From Pseudomonadota bacterium (lineage in GTDB: Bacteria; Pseudomonadota; Gammaproteobacteria; Enterobacterales; Enterobacteriaceae): a stretch of DNA of 64,000 nucleotides. Position numbers and translations under genes: made by a program. Numbering within the stretch: position 1 is the first letter of the stretch; each line of letters starts with the position of its first letter. The stretch covers positions 1-64,000 of the forward strand of contig JAGTSE010000044.1 of NCBI GenBank assembly GCA_018261615.1. The letters run 5' to 3'. Below, piece by piece: positions 35,362 to 44,034 of the stretch. Below the pieces are notes generated by a model. The model did not search any database. It was not told the origin of the DNA and saw nothing but the letters and a program-made list of their open reading frames with translations.

Positions 35362-36204
35362 ATGCATTCATTACAACGTAAAATTTTGCGCACCATTTGC
35401 CCTGACCAGAAAGGCCTTATCGCGCGAATCACCAACATTTGTTACAAACACGAACTGAACATTGTGCAGAACAATGAGTTCGTTGATCACCGCACCGGAC
35501 GCTTTTTTATGCGTACCGAACTGGAAGGTATTTTTAACGATGCCACGCTGTTGGCCGATCTTGATAGCGCACTGCCGGAAGGCTCCATTCGCGAGCTGAA
35601 CCCTGCTGGTCGCCGCCGCGTGGTAATTCTGGTGACAAAAGAGGCGCATTGCCTCGGCGATCTGCTAATGAAAGCCAACTATGGTGGGCTGGATGTGGAG
35701 ATTGCCGCCGTTATTGGTAACCATGATACGCTGCGTTCCCTGGTAGAGCGCTTCGATATTCCGTTCGAACTGGTAAGCCATGAAGGGCTGACCCGTGAAG
35801 CACACGACGCACTGATGGTGCGGGCGATTGAAGCCCACCAACCCGATTACGTGGTGCTGGCGAAATACATGCGGGTGTTGACTCCGGAGTTTGTTTCCAG
35901 CTTCCCGAATAAAATCATCAATATTCACCACTCGTTCCTGCCCGCCTTTATCGGTGCCCGTCCTTATCATCAGGCTTATGAGCGCGGCGTGAAGATCATC
36001 GGGGCAACTGCACACTATGTGAACGACAATCTGGACGAAGGTCCAATCATTATGCAGGACGTCATTCATGTGGATCACACCTATGCAGCAGAGGATATGA
36101 TGCGCGCCGGTCGTGATGTCGAGAAAAATGTCCTGAGCCGTGCGCTGTATCAGGTACTGGCGCAACGCGTATTTGTATACGGTAACCGGACGATTATTCT
36201 TTAA
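35362..36204 (+). CDS. purU: Formyltetrahydrofolate deformylase
   Basis: PurU (280 residues) hydrolyses 10-formyl-THF to formate and THF. This balances one-carbon pools and supplies formate to PurT. An N-terminal ACT domain (about 1-85: ICPDQKGLIARITNICYKH) senses glycine and methionine in E. coli. The C-terminal formyltransferase-like domain has the active-site IINIHHSFLPAFIGARPY and GATAHYV...DEGPII. Sequence and length match E. coli. The tyrosine tRNA operon follows. Confidence 0.97.
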   Translation: MHSLQRKILRTICPDQKGLIARITNICYKHELNIVQNNEFVDHRTGRFFMRTELEGIFNDATLLADLDSALPEGSIRELNPAGRRRVVILVTKEAHCLGDLLMKANYGGLDVEIAAVIGNHDTLRSLVERFDIPFELVSHEGLTREAHDALMVRAIEAHQPDYVVLAKYMRVLTPEFVSSFPNKIINIHHSFLPAFIGARPYHQAYERGVKIIGATAHYVNDNLDEGPIIMQDVIHVDHTYAAEDMMRAGRDVEKNVLSRALYQVLAQRVFVYGNRTIIL

Positions 36205-36285
36205 TCATTAATGAAATGAATTGCCTGCGTTTACACCATTACGTGCAAAAAGCAGGCAGCCGATTCGGTTTTGGTGTTTCAACGC

Positions 36286-36320
36286 TTTACAGCGGCGCGT
36301 CATTTGATATGATGCGCCGC
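36286..36320 (+). promoter_or_regulatory. tyrT promoter with GC-rich discriminator
   Basis: TTTACA (36286-36291) and TATGAT (36308-36313), 16 bases apart, are followed by the GC-rich discriminator GCGCCGCGC. The sequence is nearly the same as the E. coli tyrT promoter, a model stringent-control promoter activated by Fis. The first tRNA begins about 50 bases downstream. Confidence 0.92.
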
Positions 36321-36367
36321 GCTTCCCGAGATGGAAGCAGGCCAGTACCAAACTAGCTTTACCCCGT

Positions 36368-36452
<85 letters not shown>

Positions 36453-36488
36453 TCTACTGCACATGCGTCAACAATAAGTATTACCCCT

Positions 36489-36573
<85 letters not shown>

Positions 36574-36580
36574 TTTCAAA

Positions 36581-36720
36581 GATATTTCCCCAACTTTTAT
36601 TCAGCTCAATACCCACATATTTTGCCGTTCGGGGAAGGACGAGAACCTTCGATATTTCCCCAACTTTTATTCAGCTCAATACCCACATATTTTGCCGTTC
36701 GGGGAAGGACGAGAACCTTC
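36581..36720 (+). repeat. 70-bp perfect tandem duplication after the tyrosine tRNAs (rtT-like)
   Basis: Two exact 70-base units (36581-36650 and 36651-36720) follow the second tRNA, and a third unit appears to begin and break off at GATTAAGG. Each unit ends in GAAGGACGAGAACCTTC, which resembles the tRNA 3' sequence GAAGGTTCGAATCCTTC. E. coli tyrT is followed by 178-base repeats that also copy part of the tRNA 3' end and release rtT RNA. This looks like an independent, shorter version. Confidence 0.85.
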
Positions 36721-36761
36721 GATTAAGGTTCGACCCGATCATCTCACTTGATGGCCCGGCT

Positions 36762-36897
36762 TTAGATTGGCGGCAAACGCCGTTTAACCGGTGAACTCTT
36801 CACTATCGACGTATTGCATTGCGCATACTCGGAAATCGTGTCGAGCAGCGCATCCAGTTGCTCGATGGAGCGCACAACCAGCCGCATAACGAAACAG
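36762..36897 (-). pseudogene. Truncated Lrp/AsnC-family regulator, C-terminal fragment
   Basis: On the minus strand, DCFVMRLVVRSIEQLDALLD is followed by TISEYAQCNTSIVKSSPVKRR and a stop. This is the end of the RAM (effector-binding) domain of an Lrp/AsnC regulator, including the xCFVMRLVVR strand and the terminal TSIVKSS-type strand. The N-terminal helix-turn-helix and most of the RAM domain are missing. The break is at the palindrome at 36901-36930. An open frame continues from 36965 through the palindrome but is not regulator sequence. Confidence 0.65.
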
Positions 36898-36930
36898 TCA
36901 AAAGACCACCTTCTTAAGAAGGTGGCTGGT
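36898..36930 (-). mobile_element. Solitary IS200-like end palindrome, possibly also the narGHJI terminator
   Basis: On the minus strand the sequence reads AGCCACCTTCTTAAGAAGGT followed by GGTCTTTTGAC. The core is nearly the same as the palindrome at the right end of the IS200-type element at 18164-18193. It lies about 55 bases after the narI stop, and TCTTTT follows the stem, so it can also work as the terminator of narGHJI. No transposase sequence remains here. Confidence 0.6.
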
Positions 36931-36980
36931 GGCTTTTCAGGACGCCCTTGGTCGGCATAGCGCAAAGCGGGGTTTTGTCA

Positions 36981-37658
36981 TTAGCGGCGAGCGCGAACGA
37001 TCTGGTATTTCCGCGTCAGATACTCCACAGGCGCGCTCCAGATATGCACCAGACGGGAGAACGGGAACAGCACAAACAACGTCATTCCCAGCACCAAATG
37101 CATGCGGTAAATAAAGGCAACACCGTCAAGATGTGCAGAGGCTCCGCCATGGAAAGTGACTACGGCCTGCGCCCAGCCGACCAGTTTCATCATTTCGCTG
37201 CCATCCATATGCTGAGCAGAAAACGGAATGGTCAATAAGCCCAGCGCACACTGCGCCATCAGCAGCGTCATGATCAGAATATCCGCCGTGGTCGACGTCG
37301 CGCGGATGCGCGGATTGAACAGGCGGCGTTTCAGCAGCAGCAAACCACCCACCAGGCACATCACGCCACTGGCGCCGCCGCCGATCATCGCCATCTTCTG
37401 TTTTACTTCGATCGGCAGGAATGATTCATACATCCAGTGAGGCGTCAGCATACCGAGGAAATGGCCCGCGAAGATACCCAGAATCCCCAGATGGAACAGG
37501 TTCGAGGCGAGATTCATCCCTTTACGGTCCAGCATCTGGCTGGAGCCTGCACGCCAGCTGTATTGCCCATAGTCATAGCGCAGCCAGCTACCAATCAGGA
37601 AAATCGCACCGGCCATATAGGGATAAATGTCAAAGAAGAACATATTAAGGAAGTGCAT
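36981..37658 (-). CDS. narI: Respiratory nitrate reductase A gamma subunit (cytochrome b)
   Basis: NarI (225 residues) is the five-helix membrane subunit that takes electrons from quinol through two b hemes to NarH. Heme-ligand histidines are in the second helix (NLFHLGILGIFAGHFLGML) and near the C-terminal side (TFHGGAS...YRMHLVLGM). Sequence and length match E. coli NarI. The ATG overlaps the narJ stop by one base (TAATG), the usual coupling of the narGHJI operon. Confidence 0.97.
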   Translation of the reverse strand: MHFLNMFFFDIYPYMAGAIFLIGSWLRYDYGQYSWRAGSSQMLDRKGMNLASNLFHLGILGIFAGHFLGMLTPHWMYESFLPIEVKQKMAMIGGGASGVMCLVGGLLLLKRRLFNPRIRATSTTADILIMTLLMAQCALGLLTIPFSAQHMDGSEMMKLVGWAQAVVTFHGGASAHLDGVAFIYRMHLVLGMTLFVLFPFSRLVHIWSAPVEYLTRKYQIVRARR

Positions 37659-38368
37659 TAGCGCTCTCCTCCTGTTGTGATATTCAGATATTGCGGTGCG
37701 ACAGCCCCGGCAAATCGGCGCTGATGAGCAGTAATGTCAGAGTCACCGCAACCCTGTTCAGCAAAGAATTTCACCTGCTCCTCTTCCCACACGGCATCCA
37801 GCGCCTGCGGCGTATCGTCGCGCGCTTCAGCGGAAATTTTTTCCGCCATTTGCTCGTTATCCACTGCGGTTTTGCTCAGCGAAAGTAGTGCTTCAAACAG
37901 CGTGGCGTAATGGCTTTCACGCTGTTGCAAACGCGCCTGCAACAGCGCCAGGATCGGCGCAATATCCTGCAAACCGCCAATCGCTTCCGCCACAGGAAGC
38001 TGCGCCAGATACTCCAGATAGAGCGGTAGATGATCCGGTAATTCACGGCTATCGAGCTGCAAACCGTGGCGCTCATACTGAGCCAGCAGATCGACCATAG
38101 CCTGTCCACGATCGCGGGATTCGCCGTGGACATGTTCAAATAGCAGCAACGACGTTGCGCGACCGCGATCAAACAGCTCGCTGTAAGTGGACTGCGCATC
38201 CAGCAGATCCTGCGCCATTAAATCGTGTAAAAAAATCCCGACCTGCTGCGCATCAACTTTCGTCAGGTTTTCGCCGGAGGCCAGCGCATCGAACAGCTCT
38301 TGTTGATGCTGCCACAAGGCAGCATCCGGGTACTCCAGCAAACGGGAAATAACCACCAGTTCAATCAT
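37658..38368 (-). CDS. narJ: Nitrate reductase molybdenum cofactor assembly chaperone NarJ
   Basis: NarJ (236 residues) is a soluble TorD/DmsD/NarJ-family chaperone. It binds the NarG N-terminus and promotes insertion of the molybdenum cofactor and the first Fe-S cluster; it is not part of the final enzyme. Family sequence SRLLEYPDAALWQHQQEL and DYLPLYLEYLAQ-type helix (LPDHLPLYLEYLAQLP) are clear. Its start overlaps the narH stop by four bases. Confidence 0.96.
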   Translation of the reverse strand: MIELVVISRLLEYPDAALWQHQQELFDALASGENLTKVDAQQVGIFLHDLMAQDLLDAQSTYSELFDRGRATSLLLFEHVHGESRDRGQAMVDLLAQYERHGLQLDSRELPDHLPLYLEYLAQLPVAEAIGGLQDIAPILALLQARLQQRESHYATLFEALLSLSKTAVDNEQMAEKISAEARDDTPQALDAVWEEEQVKFFAEQGCGDSDITAHQRRFAGAVAPQYLNITTGGER

Positions 38369-39900
38369 GGGTGCGGCTCCGTTTTGACTGTTACATCCAC
38401 CGCATCAATGCGGCGACTGTTGAACAGGTTGAATTTGCTGTCTGAACCGTGACAACCGTCGCCGAAGCTGAAGCCACAACCGCTTTTCTCCGGGAACGCT
38501 TCACGCGCCAGCTCACGATGGCTGGACGGTACAACAAAACGGTCCTCGTAGTTGGCGATCGCCAGGTAACGATACATCTCCTGCGCCTGTTCTTTCGACA
38601 GCCCAACCTCTTCCAACGCGCGGGTATCTTCGATACCGTCAACCGTTTCCGCACGTTTAAAGTGGCGCATCGCCAGCATACGTTTCAGCGCCAGCAGCAC
38701 CGGTTCGGTGTCCCCGGCCGTCAACAGGTTCGCCAGGTACTGCACCGGAATGCGCAGGCTCTCCACGTTCGGCAGAATGCCATTGCTGCCCAGTTTCCCC
38801 GCATCGGCTGCGGACTGGATCGGCGATAGAGGCGGCACGTACCACACCATCGGCAGTGTGCGATATTCCGGATGCAGCGGCAGCGCCAGTTTCCAGTCCA
38901 TCGCCATTTTGTAGACCGGTGATTTCTGCGCTGCGTCAATCACGCTCTGCGGCACACCATCGGCCAGCGCCTGAGCAATTACCGCCGGATCGTGCGGATC
39001 GAGGAACACATCAAGCTGGCGCTGGTACAGGTCTTTTTCGCTTTCGGTGCTGGCGGCGTTTTCAATGACGTCCGCGTCATACAGCAGCACGCCAAGGTAA
39101 CGAATACGCCCAACGCAGGTTTCCGAACAAACGGTCGGCATACCCGCTTCGATACGCGGATAGCAGAAAATGCACTTCTCAGATTTACCACTCTTCCAGT
39201 TGAAGTAGATTTTTTTGTACGGGCAACCGGTGACGCACATACGCCAGCCGCGACATTTGTCCTGATCGATCAGCACAATGCCATCTTCTTCACGTTTGTA
39301 GATTGCGCCGCTCGGACAGGTTGCAACGCATGCCGGATTCAAACAATGCTCGCACAGACGCGGCAAATACATCATGAAAGTATTTTCGAACTGGCCATAC
39401 ATCGCTTTTTGCAGGTTGGCGAAGTTCTGGTCTTTGCTCAGCTTGTCGAACTCACCACCCAGATCGTCTTCCCAGTTCGGGCCGACGGTGATTTTGTTCA
39501 TCCGCTGACCGGTGATCAACGAGCGTGGACGCGCAATCGGCTGATGTTTGCTTTCCGGCGCGTTATGCAGACGCTGATAGTCAAAATCGAACGGTTCGTA
39601 GTAATCATCAATCTCTGGCAGATGCGGGTTAGCGAAGATCTTACCGAGCAGCAGCGCACGGTTGCCCATACGTGGTTGCAGCTTGCCGTTGATTTTGCGG
39701 ATCCAGCCGCCCTTCCATTTCTCCTGATTTTCCCAATCGGTCGGAAAGCCGGTGCCCGGTTTGGTTTCAACGTTGTTGAACCACGCGTACTCCACGCCTT
39801 CACGGCTGGTCCAGACATTTTTACAGGTCACAGAACAGGTATGACAGCCGATGCATTTGTCGAGATTCAGCACCATGCCGACTTGTGAACGAATTTTCAT
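38365..39900 (-). CDS. narH: Respiratory nitrate reductase A beta subunit (Fe-S)
   Basis: NarH (511 residues) carries four iron-sulfur clusters linking NarI hemes to NarG. The cysteine motifs are CIGCHTCSVTCKNVW near residue 16, CEHCLNPACVATCP around 184, CRGWRMCVTGCP around 217 (Trp replaces one Cys, giving the [3Fe-4S] cluster) and CIFCYPRIEAGMPTVC...C around 244. Length and sequence match E. coli NarH. It overlaps narG by four bases at its start and narJ by four at its end. Confidence 0.98.
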   Translation of the reverse strand: MKIRSQVGMVLNLDKCIGCHTCSVTCKNVWTSREGVEYAWFNNVETKPGTGFPTDWENQEKWKGGWIRKINGKLQPRMGNRALLLGKIFANPHLPEIDDYYEPFDFDYQRLHNAPESKHQPIARPRSLITGQRMNKITVGPNWEDDLGGEFDKLSKDQNFANLQKAMYGQFENTFMMYLPRLCEHCLNPACVATCPSGAIYKREEDGIVLIDQDKCRGWRMCVTGCPYKKIYFNWKSGKSEKCIFCYPRIEAGMPTVCSETCVGRIRYLGVLLYDADVIENAASTESEKDLYQRQLDVFLDPHDPAVIAQALADGVPQSVIDAAQKSPVYKMAMDWKLALPLHPEYRTLPMVWYVPPLSPIQSAADAGKLGSNGILPNVESLRIPVQYLANLLTAGDTEPVLLALKRMLAMRHFKRAETVDGIEDTRALEEVGLSKEQAQEMYRYLAIANYEDRFVVPSSHRELAREAFPEKSGCGFSFGDGCHGSDSKFNLFNSRRIDAVDVTVKTEPHP

Positions 39901-42900
39901 TTTGCGCTCTCCTGTACCTGGTCATTACCTTCGCCATCCAACCAGTTGATATTTTTCATCTTACGCACCACCACAAACTCATCACGGTTGGAACCAACCG
40001 TCCCGTAATAGTTGAAACCATAGGCCAGTTGGGCATAGCCACCGATCATATGCGTCGGTTTTGGAGTAATACGGGTGACCGAGTTATGGATGCCGCCGCG
40101 CTGCCCGGTAATTTCTGACCCTGGCAGGTTCACGATACGTTCCTGCGCGTGGTACATCATCGTCATACCGGATGGCACACGCTGGCTCACCACAGCACGC
40201 GCTGTCAGCGCACCGTTGCTGTTGAACACTTCGATCCAGTCGTTATCCGCAATACCCATCTCTTTGGCATCAACATCACTGAGCCAGACCACCGGACCGC
40301 CGCGACCCAGCGTCAACATCAGCAAGTTATCGCTGTAAGTGGAGTGAATGCCCCATTTCTGGTGCGGAGTCAGGAAATTGAGCGCTTTTTCTTTATAACC
40401 GTTAGGTTTCACGCCCATCACCGCTTTCACCGAACGGGTGTCAATCGGCGGACGGTAAACCAGCAGGCTTTCACCGAAGTCGCGCATCCATTGATGATCC
40501 TGATACAACTGCTGGCGGCCGGAGAGCGTGCGCCATGGGATCAGCTCATGCACGTTGGTATAGCCCGCATTGTAAGAGACATGCTCATCTTCGAGACCGG
40601 ACCAGGTCGGGCTGGAGATAATTTTGCGCGGCTGCGCCTGAATATCGCGGAAACGAATCTTTTCGTCTTCTTTATTTAGCGCCAGGTGCGTATGGTCGCG
40701 ACCGGTAAATTCACTGAGCGCCGCCCAGGCTTTCACCGCCACGTTGCCGTTGGTTTCAGGCGCCAGCGTCAGGATCATCTCTGCCGCATCAATCGCCGTG
40801 TTCAACATCGGCTGACCTTTTGCCGGGCCATCCGCTTTGGTGTAGTTGAGCTTACGCAGCAGGTCCATTTCGCTCTGTGTGTTCCAGGCGATACCTTTGC
40901 CGCCGTTGCCGATTTTCTCCATCAGCGGACCAATCGAGGTAAAGCGTTCATAGGTTGCCGGATAATCACGTTCGACCGAAATGATATGTGGCGCGGTTTT
41001 ACCCGGGATCAGATCGCATTCGCCTTTTTTCCAGTCCTGTACGCCCAGCGGCTGCGCCAGCTCTGCGGCAGAGTCGTGCTGGATCGGCAACGTCACCACA
41101 TCGGTCTCTTTACCCAGGTGGCCGACACACAGCGCGGAGAAGGATTTGGCGATGTCTTTGTAAATCTCCCAATCGCTTTTGGATTCCCACGCGGGATCAA
41201 CAGCCGCAGAAAGCGGATGAATAAACGGATGCATATCCGAGGTATTCATGTCGTCTTTTTCATACCAGGTTGCCGTTGGCAGCACGATATCCGAATAGAG
41301 GCAGGTGCTCGACAGACGGAAATCAAGCGTCACTACCAGATCCAGTTTGCCGTCGAGACCGTTGTCACGCCATTCCACCTCTTCCGGCTTCACGCCCCCC
41401 TGCTTGCCGAGGTCTTTGCCCTGAATACCGTGTTCGGTACCCAGTAGATACTTGAGCATAAACTCATGACCTTTACCGGAAGAACCGAGCAGGTTGGAGC
41501 GCCAGATAAACAGGTTACGCGGATGGTTTTTACCGTTTTCCGGTTGCTCAGCCGCAAAACGCAAAGTGCCCTCCTTCAGGGATTTCACCGTGTAATCCAC
41601 TGCGCTCATCCCGGCTTTTTCCGCTTCGGCGGCGATGCGCAGCGGGTTGGTGCCTAACTGTGGCGCAGACGGCAGCCAGCCCATGCGTTCAGCACGCACG
41701 TTAAAGTCGATCAGATGACCGGTATAGCGGGATTTATCTGCCAGCGGCGAAAGGAATTCCTGCGCCGTTACCGTCTCATAGCGCCACTGGCTGGAGTGGT
41801 TGTAGAACCAGGATGTGCTGTTCATATGGCGCGCCGGACGCTGCCAGTCGAGAGCAAACGCCAGCGGCTGCCAGCCGGTTTGCGGACGCAGTTTTTCCTG
41901 GCCAACATAGTGTGCCCAGCCGCCGCCGCTCTGCCCAACGCAGCCACAGAAGATAAGCATATTGATAATGCCGCGATAGTTCATATCGAGGTGATACCAG
42001 TGGTTCATCCCGGCACCGATAATCACCATAGAACGACCATGGGTTTTGTCGGCGTTATCGGCGAACTCGCGGGCGATGCGGATAATCTGCGCCTGTGACA
42101 CACCAGTGATTTTCTCTGCCCATGCCGGGGTATAGGCTTTAATTTCGTCGTAACGGGTAGCGCAGTTTTCATCATCCAGACCGCGATCCAGACCGTAGTT
42201 GGCGAGCGTCAGATCGTAGACTGTCGCCACCCGCGCGGTAGAACCGTCTGCCAGTTGGATGCGTTTTACCGGCAGTTTGTGCAGCAGGATATTCTCCAGC
42301 GAAACACCGCTAACATGCTCGCTGCTTTCGCCGCCGAAATACGGGAAACCAACCTGCGCCACATCGTCGTGTTTACCGAGCAGGCTCAGATTCAATTCCA
42401 CGTCAGCGCCATTGCCGCCGTCGCGTTGTTCAAGGTTCCATTTCCCTTTCTCACCCCAGCGGAAACCAATGGAGCCGTTCGGTGCGACCAGGTTGCCATC
42501 GTTATCAAGAGCGACGGTTTTCCATTCCGGGTTATTTTGCTGGCCCAGCGCATCCACCAGATCGGCGGCGCGCAACATACGACCTGCGGCGTAATAACCG
42601 TCGCGTTCCTCCAGCATCACCAGCATCGGCATGTCGGTATAGCGACGCACATAATCGGTGAAATACTGGCTCGGTTTGTCCAGATGGAATTCACGCAGCA
42701 TGACATGGCCCATTGCCAGCGCCATCGCAGCATCGGTGCCTTGTTTAGGCGCCAGCCACAAATCGCACAGCTTAGCGATTTCCGCGTAATCCGGCGTCAC
42801 AGCAACTGTTTTGGTGCCTTTGTAACGAACTTCGGTGAAGAAATGCGCATCCGGAGTACGGGTTTGCGGCACGTTAGAACCCCAGGCGATGATGTAACTG

Positions 42901-43640
42901 GAGTTGTACCAGTCAGCGGATTCCGGCACATCAGTCTGTTCACCCCAGGTTTGCGGCGAGGCTGGCGGTAAATCGCAGTACCAGTCATAGAAGCTGAGGC
43001 AGGTACCGCCGAGCAATGAAAGGTAACGCGCGCCGGAAGCATAAGAGACCATCGACATCGCCGGGATCGGCGAAAAACCTGCCACGCGGTCCGGGCCGTA
43101 GGTTTTGACAGTATAAACGTTGGATGCCGCAATCAGCTCATTCACTTCCTGCCAGGAAGAACGCACAAAACCACCGCGACCGCGCGCTTGTTTAAAGGTT
43201 TTCGCTTTATCGACATCTTCAATGATGGAAGCCCAGGCATTCACCGGATCGGCATGTTGCGCTTTCGCTTCGCGCCATAGTTTAATCAGGCGTTTACGTA
43301 TCAGCGGGTATTTCAGGCGGTTAGCACTGTAGAGATACCAGGAGTAACTCGCGCCGCGCGGGCAACCACGCGGTTCATGGTTAGGCATATCCGGGCGGGT
43401 GCGCGGGTAGTCTGTCTGTTGGGTTTCCCAGGTGACCAGTCCGTTTTTAACAAAGATCTGCCAGCTACAGGAACCAGTACAGTTCACACCGTGGGTGGAG
43501 CGAACGATTTTATCGTGCTGCCAGCGGCTACGGTATCCATCCTCCCAGTCCCGGTTGGTGTTTAAGAGCTGGCCGTGCCCGTCGGCAAAGGTTTCGCCTT
43601 TCTGTTTGAAGTAGCGAAACCGGTCCAGGAATTTACTCAT
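39897..43640 (-). CDS. narG: Respiratory nitrate reductase A alpha subunit (molybdenum)
   Basis: NarG (1247 residues) reduces nitrate to nitrite in the cytoplasm at a Mo-bis-MGD centre. The FS0 cluster ligands lie in HGVNCTGSCSWQIFV and RGCPRGASYSWY (a His and three Cys). The Mo ligand Asp is in GTCLSFYDWYCDLPP (about residue 222). The vestigial twin-arginine-like N-terminus SKFLDRFRYFKQKG is kept. It is first in narGHJI, behind a perfect FNR palindrome. Confidence 0.98.
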   Translation of the reverse strand: MSKFLDRFRYFKQKGETFADGHGQLLNTNRDWEDGYRSRWQHDKIVRSTHGVNCTGSCSWQIFVKNGLVTWETQQTDYPRTRPDMPNHEPRGCPRGASYSWYLYSANRLKYPLIRKRLIKLWREAKAQHADPVNAWASIIEDVDKAKTFKQARGRGGFVRSSWQEVNELIAASNVYTVKTYGPDRVAGFSPIPAMSMVSYASGARYLSLLGGTCLSFYDWYCDLPPASPQTWGEQTDVPESADWYNSSYIIAWGSNVPQTRTPDAHFFTEVRYKGTKTVAVTPDYAEIAKLCDLWLAPKQGTDAAMALAMGHVMLREFHLDKPSQYFTDYVRRYTDMPMLVMLEERDGYYAAGRMLRAADLVDALGQQNNPEWKTVALDNDGNLVAPNGSIGFRWGEKGKWNLEQRDGGNGADVELNLSLLGKHDDVAQVGFPYFGGESSEHVSGVSLENILLHKLPVKRIQLADGSTARVATVYDLTLANYGLDRGLDDENCATRYDEIKAYTPAWAEKITGVSQAQIIRIAREFADNADKTHGRSMVIIGAGMNHWYHLDMNYRGIINMLIFCGCVGQSGGGWAHYVGQEKLRPQTGWQPLAFALDWQRPARHMNSTSWFYNHSSQWRYETVTAQEFLSPLADKSRYTGHLIDFNVRAERMGWLPSAPQLGTNPLRIAAEAEKAGMSAVDYTVKSLKEGTLRFAAEQPENGKNHPRNLFIWRSNLLGSSGKGHEFMLKYLLGTEHGIQGKDLGKQGGVKPEEVEWRDNGLDGKLDLVVTLDFRLSSTCLYSDIVLPTATWYEKDDMNTSDMHPFIHPLSAAVDPAWESKSDWEIYKDIAKSFSALCVGHLGKETDVVTLPIQHDSAAELAQPLGVQDWKKGECDLIPGKTAPHIISVERDYPATYERFTSIGPLMEKIGNGGKGIAWNTQSEMDLLRKLNYTKADGPAKGQPMLNTAIDAAEMILTLAPETNGNVAVKAWAALSEFTGRDHTHLALNKEDEKIRFRDIQAQPRKIISSPTWSGLEDEHVSYNAGYTNVHELIPWRTLSGRQQLYQDHQWMRDFGESLLVYRPPIDTRSVKAVMGVKPNGYKEKALNFLTPHQKWGIHSTYSDNLLMLTLGRGGPVVWLSDVDAKEMGIADNDWIEVFNSNGALTARAVVSQRVPSGMTMMYHAQERIVNLPGSEITGQRGGIHNSVTRITPKPTHMIGGYAQLAYGFNYYGTVGSNRDEFVVVRKMKNINWLDGEGNDQVQESAK

Positions 43641-43732
43641 CGGGGTTCTCCTGTTGGAGCCTGTATGGCTCTCTTGCTAAATCGACATTGCTGCATTTGC
43701 CGCGACGGTAAACCCCACAAAGACAAAGAGAA

Positions 43733-43746
43733 TTGATGGCGATCAA
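43733..43746 (-). promoter_or_regulatory. FNR-binding site of narGHJI
   Basis: TTGATGGCGATCAA is an exact match to the FNR consensus TTGATNNNNATCAA. It lies about 95 bases before the narG start codon, an appropriate place for a class II activator site with a leader of about 50 bases. Confidence 0.9.
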
Positions 43747-43982
43747 GCCCTCAGAACTTCACAAAAGCAGCAAAAAAGAGAATTACCCACAAAGGGTTAG
43801 TGATTTTTATTTTATAATCCACTGATAAATAATGTTTTTTATGAAAGAAGTGCAGAGTGGTCTCTACTTTTCCAGAGCGTCAGGTATTAAGGGGTAGATG
43901 TTCTGCCTGACACCTGGTGCATGAGAGCTTCCGAAGCAGGATGAAAAAAAATTTAATAGGATGTTGTAACTATATACTGAAT

Positions 43983-44007
43983 AAAAAAAGCGCGGCTTTC
44001 ACCGCGC
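43983..44007 (-). terminator. narK terminator
   Basis: GCGCGG / CCGCGC stem with a six-base loop is followed by seven T residues on the minus strand, about 28 bases after the narK stop. Confidence 0.92.
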
Positions 44008-44034
44008 AACGATAATCAACAATCTTTCATATTA

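Larger units (their letters stand above)
43641..44034. promoter_or_regulatory. narG promoter region with FNR site; narK trailer
   Basis: The 394 bases between narG and narK (same strand) contain a perfect FNR palindrome at 43733-43746. Further upstream for narG are AT-rich sequence and TACCCAC-like heptamers (around 43785-43797) that could bind NarL. In E. coli narG needs FNR near -41 plus far-upstream NarL sites brought in by IHF. The left part is the narG leader; the right part is the narK 3' untranslated region with its terminator. Confidence 0.7.

Noticed and set aside
36581..36720. Direct repeats considered as a CRISPR array
   Set aside because: The two 70-bp units are adjacent with no spacers and no cas genes; an rtT-like tRNA operon repeat explains them.
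38992..39888. 298-codon antisense frame in narH
   Set aside because: It mirrors narH codons on the other strand; the peptide has no family features, and narH is clearly real.
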